Notes under the pieces: model-generated
What the model was told of the DNA's origin: nothing
Seen by the model: the letters and a program-made list of their open reading frames with translations, nothing else
The model's database searches: none
Program-made: the position numbers and the translations under genes
DNA from: Fonsecaea monophora
Lineage: Eukaryota; Ascomycota; Eurotiomycetes; Chaetothyriales; Herpotrichiellaceae
Direction: 5' to 3'
Assembly (NCBI RefSeq): GCF_001642475.1
Contig: NW_019174006.1
Coordinates: 62,001 to 126,000 of the forward strand
Length of the DNA: 64,000 nt
Shown: one piece after another, positions 32,452 through 42,695 of the stretch
How the letters are laid out: every line of letters begins with the position of its first letter
How positions within the stretch are numbered: the stretch's first letter is position 1

Positions 32452-33045
32452 ATGCAGTTGACAACTCTTCTGTTGGCATCTATTGCCTCCCTGGCAGCTG
32501 CTCAGACAGCCACCAGCTCGGCAACCACCTCGACCTCGACCTCGACCTGTGCCGCCCAAAAGTGAGACCACTGGACGCCCCATTACCCTTCAAGCAACCA
32601 AGAACTTTGCTAACAAAATGTGAACAGCATTCTCGATGCCTGCCTCGCTACCATCCAGGGACAGGTGAACTCGTGCCAGAGCACCGACTACGGCTGCCTG
32701 TGTACTCAGTACGGCAACCTGCTGACCTGCTACAACAACTGCCCCAACGACTCGGGCGTCACGACGGTCCAACAGCAGCGTGACCAATACTGTGTGGCCG
32801 CATCCGCCTACCCGTCCACCAGCAGCACACCCGTGTCCGCGGCCCCCAGCACCACCGCACCCGCCACTACTGCCTCCGGCAGTGCCTCATCAACCGACTT
32901 CTCGTTTGGCGACGGCACTTCCACAACCGCCAGCGCCAGCGCCAGTGCCACCGACGGCTCCTCGTCCGACAACGCCGCACCAACCCTGGAGCTGGGCCGT
33001 GGCATCGTGGCCCTTGCTCTCGCTGGATTGGGTCTTGTCCTGTAA
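32452..33045 (+). CDS. Small eight-cysteine GPI-anchored protein, CFEM-like
   Basis: The protein has 175 residues from two exons, 32452-32561 and 32628-33045 (66-nt intron). A signal peptide (about 1-18) is followed by a short Ser/Thr stretch and a compact domain with exactly eight cysteines, at 33, 42, 53, 60, 62, 71, 75 and 92. The core STDYGCLC and the later spacing C-x8-C-x3-C-x16-C are close to CFEM domains, where the Asp before the central C-x-C binds heme iron. The first spacing (C-x8-C) is wider than the CFEM consensus. Residues 95-155 are Ser/Thr/Ala-rich, and the last about 20 are hydrophobic, a GPI-addition signal. It is probably a cell-wall or membrane surface protein. It belongs to a widespread fungal Ser/Thr-rich GPI family; heme binding is only a possibility. 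Confidence 0.8.
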
Positions 33046-33341
33046 ATTTGACAAAAGGAACTTAAAAGAGCCCCAGGGACAACTGGTTGATAATTCCTTC
33101 CTTGCTGTGTTATGTTTCTCTGCAAGCATTGCGTTCTGGGACAAATGGTGGTGGGAAAAATCAAAAAGAAACGGGACAAATGTTTGTTGCTCTTCCAACC
33201 CGCGGCGTAGATGATCTCTTTTCTTGGGGGAGTCAACACCGGCCCTTGTGGAAGGAAAATCAAATAGTTAATCAATTTATAATCTCTCCCCAGCCTTGGG
33301 CCCTCAGTCGCGGTCTCCTTTTGAGGGGACATTGATATCAA

Positions 33342-34728
33342 TCATCTTTTGCGTTGTGATCGTCGTTTCGGTGCCCGGGTTTCCTCTTTGTTGTCTTCGT
33401 CCTTTGTTAGAGCTGTCCGTTTCCTGCCTTTCTGAGCCGGTGTTGGCTGTTGTGGCTGTGGCTGTTGAGGGCTATTGTCCTTCGCATCGTTATCACCATC
33501 TTCGCCCTCGCCTTCACCCTCACCCTCACCACGAACCCCTGCCTCATCGAACCCCGGATGCTTGTCAAACGCGTCGAGCAAGCCCTTCCGCTCCACCCCC
33601 TCTAACAGATCCACATGACCCAGGACATAAGCGACCTGTTCCAACTCGCGGGCAGTGACGTTCAACCTCTCCAGCACCGGCCCCGCGGCCTCGAGCAGCG
33701 CCGTGTACTCCTTGAGCGAGTACTTGAGCTTCTTGTCCGCAGTGGGGAAGAACCACAGGTACATCTCGTCCTGGAAGAAGGGGACGTGGACCGGGTCGAA
33801 GACGTTGAGGATCAAGGTCCCCGTGGCGGGGCCGATGCCGGTCAGTTTGCAGACGGCGTCGAGGGCGTCGGTTATGACGGCGGTGGATGGACGGGACGGT
33901 TGGGGGGAGGCGCCTGAAGTTGATTTTGAGGTTGATGAGGACGAGAGTTTGGCAAAGGCCAGACACGTCTGGGCTTGAACCGCCGAGGCGTCGTTCTTGC
34001 GCACCATGGCTGGGAGAAAGGGCCGCGAGTGGCCGTGGGTTCTGAACAAACGGGGAAAAGGGGTCAGCTTTCTTTCTGCGCAGTGACAAATGGGTCATGG
34101 GCGTGGCCCAGGAAAGCAGAGAGAATGGTGAATAGCAGCTCCTTAAAAGCAAAAGCAGACAGCTAGTCTTTTGGAGTATGGCATGTCATGCCATATCGTT
34201 CCATCATGACCCCGGCCGGGATCGACAATGAACCACGCATCCGTCCCACTCCCGTGGTAGAAACAAATCCTGCGAACAGAGACCAGGCGTAGCGTAGGAA
34301 ATGAAATAGAATCGACTTGACTTGACTTGACTTGACAAGGAACAGACTCACATCTTCCACTGCACCAACCTCTCAACATCATCTTTCGTCAGCCCTCCGC
34401 CGCCGCCGCCGCCACCTTGCGTACCGGAAGATCCATTCTTCTTCGTCTTCACCTGCTTCGTCTTACTCTTGTCCTTCTTGGACGCTGACGCAACTTCACC
34501 ATCAACATCAGCACCGCTAGAGACGGGCTCGGCCGCAGCAGCAGCAGCAACAGCGGCGGGCAGCTCGTCGAACCTCCAGCGATCGCGCTTCAACGCCTCA
34601 GTGACTTTCTTGTTGTCGTTCTTCAACTTGGATCTGTACACGTTCTCGACCAGTGAGGGGTATAGCCTGAGCGCCTCACGGAATGCGGCGAGAGGAATTG
34701 CCGAAGGTGTTGGAAGCTTTTGTGACAT
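33342..34728 (-). CDS. Conserved fungal protein of unknown function with basic tail
   Basis: Two exons, 34728-34352 and 34041-33342, give 358 residues. The first exon has FREALRLYPSLV, a basic and Ala-rich part, a run of eight glycines and ends LVQWK. The second continues THGHSRPFLPAMVRKND and then a helical part with KLTGIGPATGTLILNV, which looks like a helix-hairpin-helix-type turn. The joint WK..HG..RPFLP is a pattern I associate with a conserved fungal family without an assigned role. The tail has GE dipeptide repeats followed by Lys/Arg-rich sequence that could be a nuclear signal. The 310-nt intron is long for this genome and holds a GACTT pentamer repeat, so an extra exon cannot be excluded. 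It is convergent with the GPI-protein gene. Confidence 0.65.
34313..34336. repeat. GACTT pentanucleotide repeat
   Basis: About five units of CTTGA/GACTT lie just inside the 5' end of the proposed 310-nt intron of the - strand gene. Confidence 0.8.
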
Positions 34729-35477
34729 TGTTATTGTTGTTGGATAATCTTATCGTCGCCTGAATCCAGGCGGTTGGTTGTACGAGGTGTATGATGGTGG
34801 TAAAAGGTCGGTTTGTCGATATGTTGACTTGATTGCCTACTCGCTAGGTATTGAGAGCACAGCGAGATCACTCGATTTTGATGCTTGGGAGTTCGTCGGC
34901 GCTGGCGTCCTTGTCATGTGGTGCCGTGTCGTGTCGTGTTATAGGCTCATGTCATGGACTCATGTCATGGTTGATCTGATGAGCGTGGCGAAGAAACGCG
35001 TTGGGAGCGTGTAACGTCCAATCTATTATTTGGAGTCGGATGCTAATGCACAACCATCTACCTCGACACGTGGTAATTATATTTCGGTGACTTCTGTCAA
35101 TCAGCGTTCCTGGATCCTTTGGAAAACACATTTCTGGCTCGTAATGACGAGCTGCTTGACAGGATCACGGGACATCATTTCGGTTACTCTTCTACTGTAT
35201 CGACTCAGAGCTTCAACATTGACCCATCTGGATCCCACCAGTTCCTGAATGCTGTCTTGATCTGCACCGATCTAATCTGACCTCAATTTTGTGTTCCGGA
35301 CGCTGAAAGAAACCGTCCATTCCCATTGCATCCATGCACTGATCTCCCGAGACCGCCACTCTAGATGTAACTTGGAGCGACAGCATTGAAATAGAGCGTG
35401 CTCCCAGCCTTGAACAGCAACATACTGATACAATTTCCTTCTCAACCTGCAGGATCTCATCAAAATTCCTCGGTGAA
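34729..35477. other. Intergenic region
   Basis: This is the promoter side of the unknown - strand gene and the 3' flank of the proteasome gene. It has short CATGTCATGG-type repeats near 34945-34970. No gene was seen. Confidence 0.55.
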
Positions 35478-37103
35478 CTAGGCCTTGGCTCTTTTGACTT
35501 CCTCCTTGGGCTGAATCCTCGCCATCATCTCCTCTCTCTGCATCAAATGTCCCACCCTCTCCAAAAGCTGCAATAGCCCTTTCATGCTGTTGCCCCATTC
35601 GTCCAACACCTCATCCGGTCCGCGTTTGACTTCGAAGCTCACCACTCGGGCAGGCCGGTCGATGCGCGCATACACCGTCTTCTTCGTCACTAGGTCCGAT
35701 ATGTATTTCTCGGTCTCATCATCCGAGAGATCCAAGAGCTCCGTCAAACGCGGGAACGTGATGCGTGTGTAATACTTGGCAATGACGCGAACATTGTGCT
35801 CAATCACCCGATGCCTCAGTGCTTCGTATCGCGTATGGGCCTGCGGATCACTCGCGTCCGGGGTTTTGGAAAAGATGTCTGTTGAGCAAAGGTGTTCACC
35901 ATACTGCTGCTCGACCATGGGCCATCGCATGAGTTCCGGAATGGTGAACTGTTTCAACAGGGCTGCGTCTTTGGGGATTTCAGAATTGCGACTGTCTTGA
36001 TAGATGCGGTGTAGAAGATCGGACTGTTCATTATCATACGGGGCGAGCAAGACAAAGTAGATGACTCTTTGGAGAACGGCATGGAGCTGTTCAGGATTGT
36101 TCTCGACGGACTCCGTATCCAAAACTTGTCGGTAATGTTTGCATACTTCGAGGTATTTGTCTTCGTGTTTCGCCAGTGTAATCTGTTGTTCGTAATATCG
36201 CAGTTTGAGATCCGTCACGTCGTCTTCTGGCTCCTGTTCAGACTGCTCCTCAGACTTCTTCTTTGCTTCTTTCTCCTTCCTCTCCTTTTCCAACTGCTCA
36301 GGTGTCTTCTTCGGCTTTCGGGCAAAATATCTTGTGCTGATTTTTCTGCTTAGAATACCGGCTTGCGTCCAGTCGTTGTTCTGTATACACAGTGCCACCT
36401 GTTCTAGGATGAATTCTGTCTTTTCTCTTCTCGTCATCGAGCCGAAAGTCTCCACTTGGAGTTCGCAGAGGATATCACATGCTGACTTGATGTCGCCTTG
36501 CTCTTTCTTGATGTTGGAAAGTATTCGGGTGATTCTGGCACGTTCGACCTCGACGAAGATCTATTGCCCATGTCAGTCTGATGGCACATCGATACAATGG
36601 AATCACTTTGCGCACCTTGCCCTCGGTCACGGTCCGGAGCGCCTCAATGACACTGAGCTTTGTATCAAGATTCGGTGTGTCGTCAAGGAAGCCCATGACA
36701 ACCTGCACCATGTTTGTGATGGCTTGTTTGAGTTGGCCATGTTTCTTCGACAGGAGGAGGACTTGCTCGTTCATCAAGCTCCAATCCCCGGCCTCTTTGC
36801 ATAGCGTAACAATGGTAACGAGACACCGGGAGGTTGTCGCGAGATCTGAGGACTGCGGCAATAGTTAGCAAAGGGCAGGGCAAGGAATCTCCGGTCATCA
36901 ATCACGTACTTGTCTTGCTTGCTTCTCAAGCAGCAGAATCTTGTCAATGGCTTTGTGAAGATCTTTCTGCGCAGAACATCAGCCAGGTTATTCATGGAAG
37001 TGACCAGCATCTCTACCTTCGCTAGTGCTTCTGCTTCGGGGAGAATCTTATCCGCCTCTTTCGTAAAGTCCTTCTCCGGCTTGAAGATGGTGCCGTCTGA
37101 CAT
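35478..37103 (-). CDS. RPN5: 26S proteasome regulatory lid subunit Rpn5
   Basis: This is a PCI-domain subunit of the proteasome lid (PSMD12 in mammals). Four exons, 37103-37017, 36966-36910, 36852-36616 and 36560-35478, encode 487 residues with phase-0 junctions. The first intron (36967-37016) is open in the exon-1 frame and easily missed. Removing it joins ALAK to KDLHKAIDKILLLEKQ, matching the family layout. The N-terminal TPR-like part contains LLLSKKHGQLKQAI and VTEGKIFVEVERARIT. The middle has the conserved APYDNEQSDLLHRI and MRWPMVE. The C-terminal PCI/winged-helix part runs from RVIAKYYTRITFPRL through LLDLSDDETE to the end. A Lys/Glu-rich insert (about residues 215-245) is extra compared with the human protein. 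Identity is secure. Confidence 0.95.
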
Positions 37104-37508
37104 GGTGGCGGATGAAGAATGGGAACGGAAGACTCGAGATGGTATTCAAATAGTGATACAAATACTAGGAAGACAGCGAGAAAGTCCCAAGAGGTCGAGG
37201 AAGCCAAAGTCAGAGATTGGTGGTTGGTTGTTTGGAGCAACCTCTGGCCGCAGGTTGACATGAGCTCAGATGCGCTCTGAGCCTTGACGCGTCCTTGGCG
37301 CCTGCCTCGCCTCTCAGCCTTGCGTTTACCGAAAATTGCCTTTTAAGCCTCTCTATTATAACTGTGGAGCAGGTAATGCATTTGACCCAAGCAAGATATT
37401 TCTAGGATACCAAAAGTGTCTATATAAGCAGGCCACATGTTCTTCAGATCCTCTAACTACCTATCACCATACAATGAACCAATTTGTTCCCATGCCCATA
37501 AATTGCAT
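37104..37508. other. Intergenic between Rpn5 and ATP sulfurylase genes
   Basis: This is the promoter and leader of Rpn5 and the 3' end of the sulfurylase gene, both on the - strand. No further feature was recognised. Confidence 0.6.
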
Positions 37509-39230
37509 CTACACGTTGCCCAGGAAGCCCTGGCTCTCCAGCATCAACACAATTTCGTGGACAATACTCCTGACAGACTGCTTCTCGCAGTCTACGGTCA
37601 AATCTGCATTCGAGGGCTTCTCATACGGATCGTTGATACCAGTAAAGTTCTTGATCGAGTTCCTCCGAGCCCGCGCATAGACGCCACGCTTATCCGTCTT
37701 TTCACAGAACTCGAGGCTAGTGGCGACGTGGACCAAGAAGAAACTGCCATATTGCTGGATGGTGTCCCGAGCTTCCTGGCGGGCTTCCTCAAAGGGTGCA
37801 ATTGGTGCTGCGATCACAGCAGCGCCAGCTTTGGTCAGTTCTGCGGCAACAAAGGCGATACGCGCGATGTTGGTGTCGCGGTCCTCTCTTGTGAAGCCCA
37901 GTTCGGAGGACAGCTCGTGACGGACGGTCTCACCCAGAAGGAGGGTAACGGGACGCCCGCCTTGTTCGTTGAAAGTGACTTGTAGGGCTCGCGCGATGGC
38001 GTCCTTGCCGGAATTTTGGTAGCCAGTCAGAAAGATGGTGAAGCCTTGTTTTGCGCGAGGAGGGTTCGACTCCCTCAATACTTTCACAACTTCCGGGTAG
38101 GAGAACCATTCTGGGATAGGAGCACCGACTCTCAAGCGTCTGCGCAACTCGGTGCCAGAGATGTCCAAGGTTTTCACCCCTTCAGGGACTTGATCCTTTG
38201 GTCGGTACTCATCTGTATCTGGTAGGTAGGTCATCATCTGGAATTCCACAACCTCAATGCCCAACTCGGCGCGATATTTCTCGACCGCATGTTGGGCGTC
38301 ATATGGGCCATAGAAGTCCTTTCCTGAGCTGTTCTTGCCAGGACCTGCGTGGTCCCGGCCGATGATGAAGTGGGTAGCACCGTGGTTCTTTCGGATGATA
38401 GCGTGCCAAATGGCCTCGCGAGGGCCTCCCATTCTCATGGCAAGTCCAAGCAAGCCAAGGACGGCCATTCCGTTGGGATATCGGGGCATAAGGGCTTCAT
38501 AGACACGCACTCGAGTGAAGTGGTCAATGTCACCAGGCTTCGTCAGACCCACGACAGGGTGGATGAGCACATTGGCCTGACGCGCACGGGCGGCGCGGAC
38601 AGTCAGTTCACGATGCGCCCGGTGCATGGGGTTTCGAGTCTGGAAAGCCACCACACGAGTCCACCCAAGCTTCTCAAAGTGCACCCTGAGTTCCGAGGGT
38701 GTGTAACGCAGCGCCACATAGTCGTAGTGATTGAGCTTGTTCACGGCCTCGATCTTGCCACCCACGTAGAACTCTTTGGTCGATTGCATCAGGTACTTGA
38801 TGGCCGGATGTTCTGGGTCTCCTCCAAAGACTTCCTGTGCCTCCTTCTTCTTGTCTGGCCTGTAGACGTCGTCCACGGTAATAATGGCAAGGTTGCGATC
38901 GTCTCGAAAATCTCGGAGGGTAATCCGAGACCCTGGCTTGATCTTGAGGCGCTCAATTATCTGGGCCCCGATATCCAGGCAGATGGGCATGCTGAAGAGA
39001 GCACCGCTCGCGAGTCTCAGGTTCTCAACGACACCATTGTAGTCCTTCTCGTTCATGAATCCCTCAAGCGGGGAGAAACCTCCGTTCATAATGAGTTCCA
39101 GATCACACAACTGTCGCTCGGTGAGAATGACCGCCGGCAATTTCTCAGCCTCAGCTTCAAGCTCGGCATGTCGAGGGGCATCTCGAGTCAGGAGATCTTT
39201 GAGAACTCCTCCGTGGGGTGGGTTGGCCAT
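37509..39230 (-). CDS. MET3: ATP sulfurylase (sulfate adenylyltransferase)
   Basis: This is the first enzyme of sulfate assimilation, forming adenosine-5'-phosphosulfate (APS) from sulfate and ATP in the cytosol. The single exon encodes 573 residues, the standard length for the filamentous-fungal hexameric enzyme. The N-terminal domain is followed by the catalytic core with QTRNPMHRAH (Q197, R199, N200, H203, H206), GRDHAGPGKN and the DISGTELR motif. The C-terminal domain, from about residue 395, resembles APS kinase but has a degenerate P-loop (GYQNSGKDAI). In studied fungi this domain is not a kinase and serves as an allosteric site for PAPS, the later intermediate. The PAPS reductase gene lies immediately upstream on the same strand, followed by a serine-biosynthesis gene. 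Confidence 0.96.
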   Translation of the reverse strand: MANPPHGGVLKDLLTRDAPRHAELEAEAEKLPAVILTERQLCDLELIMNGGFSPLEGFMNEKDYNGVVENLRLASGALFSMPICLDIGAQIIERLKIKPGSRITLRDFRDDRNLAIITVDDVYRPDKKKEAQEVFGGDPEHPAIKYLMQSTKEFYVGGKIEAVNKLNHYDYVALRYTPSELRVHFEKLGWTRVVAFQTRNPMHRAHRELTVRAARARQANVLIHPVVGLTKPGDIDHFTRVRVYEALMPRYPNGMAVLGLLGLAMRMGGPREAIWHAIIRKNHGATHFIIGRDHAGPGKNSSGKDFYGPYDAQHAVEKYRAELGIEVVEFQMMTYLPDTDEYRPKDQVPEGVKTLDISGTELRRRLRVGAPIPEWFSYPEVVKVLRESNPPRAKQGFTIFLTGYQNSGKDAIARALQVTFNEQGGRPVTLLLGETVRHELSSELGFTREDRDTNIARIAFVAAELTKAGAAVIAAPIAPFEEARQEARDTIQQYGSFFLVHVATSLEFCEKTDKRGVYARARRNSIKNFTGINDPYEKPSNADLTVDCEKQSVRSIVHEIVLMLESQGFLGNV

Positions 39231-40455
39231 AGTGACAGTGTAGGAGGGGGTTTTGCCAGAGAAGACGTCAGAGGATTGGTTTGCTCGGCACGCAGCGTTG
39301 AGTGGGACAAACGCTGAAGAAAGGGCAATGACAACAGGGAAAGGGACAGCACAGAATAGACAGAGATCTCAGAGAGGGAAATATCCTAAAAGAAGTATTA
39401 TAACCACGTCCAATGCGAGCGGCCAAGGCCAAATAGTAAGAAACCTACTCTATTCTCGTTTGTTGCAATCCCCGCCACGGCTGAGCCCGCGCACAAATTT
39501 TTACGAACCCTGAATGATGTATGGTGTGCGCGACCCCTGCCTACTGCAACCCCTATACCGAGTAAGGATCCCCCGTGATCATCTCCAATAGTAGCGGTTG
39601 GCTGCGTCCGAAGCTATGTACCATGTCTGTGTCGAAGCTTGCACCGAGTTCCGGTGCCTGGCAGTGGTGTCCGTTTGGCGTTCGACAGAATGGTCCCTTG
39701 TGGAAAAGGAGGGGGCCGAAGGGCTTGCCTCATGGGATTGTTGAGGCCAACCACTCTCTTCGGGTCTCGCTAAGGCTGCCGATCTCCGTTGCCATGTTCA
39801 ACGATGGGAGCAGGGAGGGCAGATAACAGGACAGGAGGTTGACAGAAAAGGAACCAAGTACTCTATGAATTTTGTTTCTGACTGGACAAGCAAAAGACTT
39901 TTCCTTGCGGACTGCGCTTTTGCAACATGACTGCGGGCAAGAGGCGGTGTCTCCATGGGGGAGTGCTACACAACCAGCCATGCAAAAAGAGGACCTTGAT
40001 GCAAAGAGGAAGCGGATGAGCAAAGGAGAAAGAATGGGCGGTCAGATAATCTGCACCTGTGATAAATCTATCGACAAGGGGGGCTTTGGGGCGTCAGGGC
40101 CTCCCAGCGTTGGACAGAGCGCCTGCCCTAATGGGGGCTGATGTCCTTCTGTTCGTCTAAATCACAAAGGCGGCGCTGCTGTTGCCAAGAAACCCCATGC
40201 CTCTTTTGAACCCTCTCGTGCTTCTGTAAAGGCGCGGGGCGGCCACCGCGGCCACCACGCTCTTTTTCCTCCCTCGATAACACTCACTAATCCATCATCC
40301 ACCCCCTGATGCTGCATGCAAATGCTGATATCGTGTCGCTCATGTCTCTAATATGTGAAACCCACTAGGAAAATGCATCCATGCCATCACCGATGGCCGA
40401 AGTCCCGAACACCGACGCTATGCTGCCAAACACGAGGATCGCTTCAGACCTCGTC
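39231..40455. other. Intergenic between ATP sulfurylase and PAPS reductase genes
   Basis: This is the promoter of the sulfurylase gene and the 3' flank of the reductase gene. I looked for perfect CACGTG or ATGRYRYCAT sites, typical for Cbf1- and Cys3-type sulfur regulators, and found none by eye; CACGTCC occurs at about 39403. No coding frame was recognised. Confidence 0.5.
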
Positions 40456-41460
40456 TCATGATTGCGCCTCGAGGCTGACCTTTTGAAGCGCTTGTTCCAG
40501 AGCTTCCCGCTCTCTCTTCTTTTCTTGTTCCATCAAGTACTGTGCATATTTGGAGCGGGGATTGTGAATACCGCACTCCGTTTTCTGTTGACCCTTCCAT
40601 CGGCCTGCACGTTCGTCCTCACCTTCCTTGACAGGTTGGGTTGAGTGCCAATCCCCGACACTCTTATAACCCCGATCCAGCAAGGCATTGTATGGGACGT
40701 CATTGTCCTTGATGTACTGCTGAATCTGGTTGAAGCTCCAGTTGGCCATGGGATTGATCTTGAGCAGACCGGCCTCGTCGACTTCAATGATGTCCAAGGA
40801 TCCTCTGGCGCCACCTTGGCTTCTTCTCCGGCCGGTGAGAACAGCATATGCCTGCAGCTCACGGTAAGCCCGCTGTGCAGGCTCAACCTTGACCAGATAG
40901 TCATATCTGTTGTCATCCTTCTCCCATAGCCTGTCGCCATATTTCTCCTTGAACTCTTCTGCAGTCTCAACTTCGGCTGGCTTGAACACATGGATGTTGA
41001 CCAGAGGATATCTCTCCCGCACCTTGTCCACCAGCTCCAAGGTCTCAGGGAAGTGATGGAGGGTGTCGAGGAAGATGAGATCCACCATCTGCGGGCGAGG
41101 GACCTTGAGCTTGGACAGCATGTCCAGCTGGACGAGTCCTGTCAGGCCAAAGGCCGTGGTCTGGTAGAGGTTGGGAAGGGTGGTGATGGCCCATCTGAGG
41201 ATCTCCTGAGGTTCGAGGAACTGAAGTTGGCGGTTGAGAAAACGAAGGTGTTGTTTGGTGAAGTACACCTCGGACAATTCACTTTCACTATTGGCACCTG
41301 AGGAATAGCCAGAGTCGGCACCGCCTAATGAGGGGCTGCTGCGGCCACTCCCACACGGGGTCTCGGCTCCTGAAGACATGTCGAGCTCACTTGAGGCAAA
41401 CGGGTTGAAGAGGTAAGAGACTTGGGCGAGGGAGGACGAGAAGCGCGAGAGGAAACCCAT
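40456..41460 (-). CDS. MET16: Phosphoadenylylsulfate (PAPS) reductase
   Basis: This thioredoxin-dependent enzyme reduces PAPS to sulfite and adenosine-3',5'-bisphosphate in sulfate assimilation. The single exon encodes 334 residues from the ATG at 41460; the open frame begins further upstream at TTG, without an ATG. The first 70 residues are Ser/Gly-rich and atypical, so a start at the internal Met in ELDMSSG is possible. The core begins near FTKQHLRFLNRQL. It contains TTAFGLTG, a PP-loop-type nucleotide-binding segment, and VDLIFLDTLHHFPETLELV. LLKINPMANWS and VPYNALLDRGYKSVGDWHSTQP follow. The catalytic cysteine C296 lies in ECGIH near the end, as in the family. It sits next to ATP sulfurylase on the same strand, but the 1.2-kb gap means separate transcription. 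Confidence 0.95.
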   Translation of the reverse strand: MGFLSRFSSSLAQVSYLFNPFASSELDMSSGAETPCGSGRSSPSLGGADSGYSSGANSESELSEVYFTKQHLRFLNRQLQFLEPQEILRWAITTLPNLYQTTAFGLTGLVQLDMLSKLKVPRPQMVDLIFLDTLHHFPETLELVDKVRERYPLVNIHVFKPAEVETAEEFKEKYGDRLWEKDDNRYDYLVKVEPAQRAYRELQAYAVLTGRRRSQGGARGSLDIIEVDEAGLLKINPMANWSFNQIQQYIKDNDVPYNALLDRGYKSVGDWHSTQPVKEGEDERAGRWKGQQKTECGIHNPRSKYAQYLMEQEKKREREALEQALQKVSLEAQS

Positions 41461-42695
41461 TGAAAAGCGATCCGACTGACAACAACACGGGGGGGGATGA
41501 TGAAAGTGCTGGAAGCTCACCTTTTTACAAATCAACCTGCTGCGATATCATCGTTGAGCACGCAATTCAGCAGTGGAGCGAACTAGGAGTTGAGAGCCTC
41601 GCGATCCGGTGCCAAAATTTGCAAAAACAGTCACTCATCGCTCAACTGCCTCATCCCTCGGTCGATGGCGTGATCGAGGAGGCAAAGAGCCTTCCCCATC
41701 GTCATTGGATGCCGCCCATTCTGGACGTTGAACGTCTTTTGTCATTTGCTGGCCTTCTCACCCGAGAACCGTAGGATATCGGAAGTCGGAGAAAATCTGG
41801 ATTACATGCGTACCTAACTTAGAGGATAGGGTCTCCGGGTTCAGCTAGGCCCCATTTTCTATACCTCCGTGTGCGGCTAGGCAATCGGAGCGCAGCGTCC
41901 TTCGTTACAACTTACGTGACAGCTCCCCTGCGAGCACCTCATCCAAGCCAAGCCACGAGAATGCGGGAGTAACAAGACACTGCAAATTGCGAAGAGAAGG
42001 TCAACGATGTCGTGAGATTGTGACAGGGTGACGACAGCCCCCAATACGAGTAGAAGTAACGTTGAGATCTCTCGAGTCTGGACCGAACCTGTGAGAGGGT
42101 GAGAGAGCGACAGCCGGGCGCGGGGATTTGCCGAGCCCCGATGAAAGATTTTATCGTGCCTTGCGTGCTCAATCTCGCCAAGCCTCACGTGCAGGAAATG
42201 GAGAAAATGCACGTGAGCACAGCTGCTAGACTGTCTCGAGGTCACAGGATGCTTGGCTGTGTCAAACTGCGCTTTTTGCCTGCGATTGTTGCCCTTCCAT
42301 CTAATTCGCTACAATCTTCCCGGAATTTTGTTTTATTCTGCTACACGAACTGGTGGAGGTATTTTCCCCAGTTCAATCTTTCCACTTGCAGGTAAGCTTG
42401 AGGTCGTTTTACCAGGCAACTTCAATGGTAGGGATCTTGGCGAGCCACCACTCAGAATATTCACCCAGGCTTTTCTCCATTGTCCCTCGATGCTGATCTG
42501 AGCCTCAATGGGTTGTTCCTGCATTGGCCTCGAGATGCTATGACGTCGTTTTGCATCCCGTCGATCGCACCCCTCATCCGTCCCTGTTACTCTCCAACGT
42601 CGACCTAGTGTGGCTTCAGGACACGGAGTACCTTTCGACCTTCAAAGCTGTTGCGCGACCTCTTTGCCATTTTAGAGAGTCAGCTCGTGCTCGCA
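41461..42695. other. Divergent promoter region of PAPS reductase and phosphoserine phosphatase genes
   Basis: This is 1.2 kb shared by the - strand reductase and the + strand phosphatase. The inverted CACGTG pair at 42184-42217 is the main visible element. No coding frame was recognised. Confidence 0.6.
42184..42217. promoter_or_regulatory. Inverted pair of CACGTG E-boxes
   Basis: CTCACGTGCA (42184-42193) and its exact reverse complement TGCACGTGAG (42208-42217) form an inverted repeat, centre to centre 24 bp apart. CACGTG is the core site of the bHLH factor Cbf1, which recruits Met4-type sulfur regulators in yeast. The pair is 0.72-0.76 kb from the PAPS reductase ATG and about 0.5 kb from the phosphatase ATG. 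Function is inferred. Confidence 0.55.

Noticed and set aside
38060..38085. tRNA-like GGGTTCGACTCCC
   Set aside because: It lies inside the ATP sulfurylase coding sequence and has no cloverleaf.
38349..39317. Plus-strand frame of 322 codons opposite ATP sulfurylase
   Set aside because: Antisense shadow of a highly conserved enzyme gene; no domain of its own.
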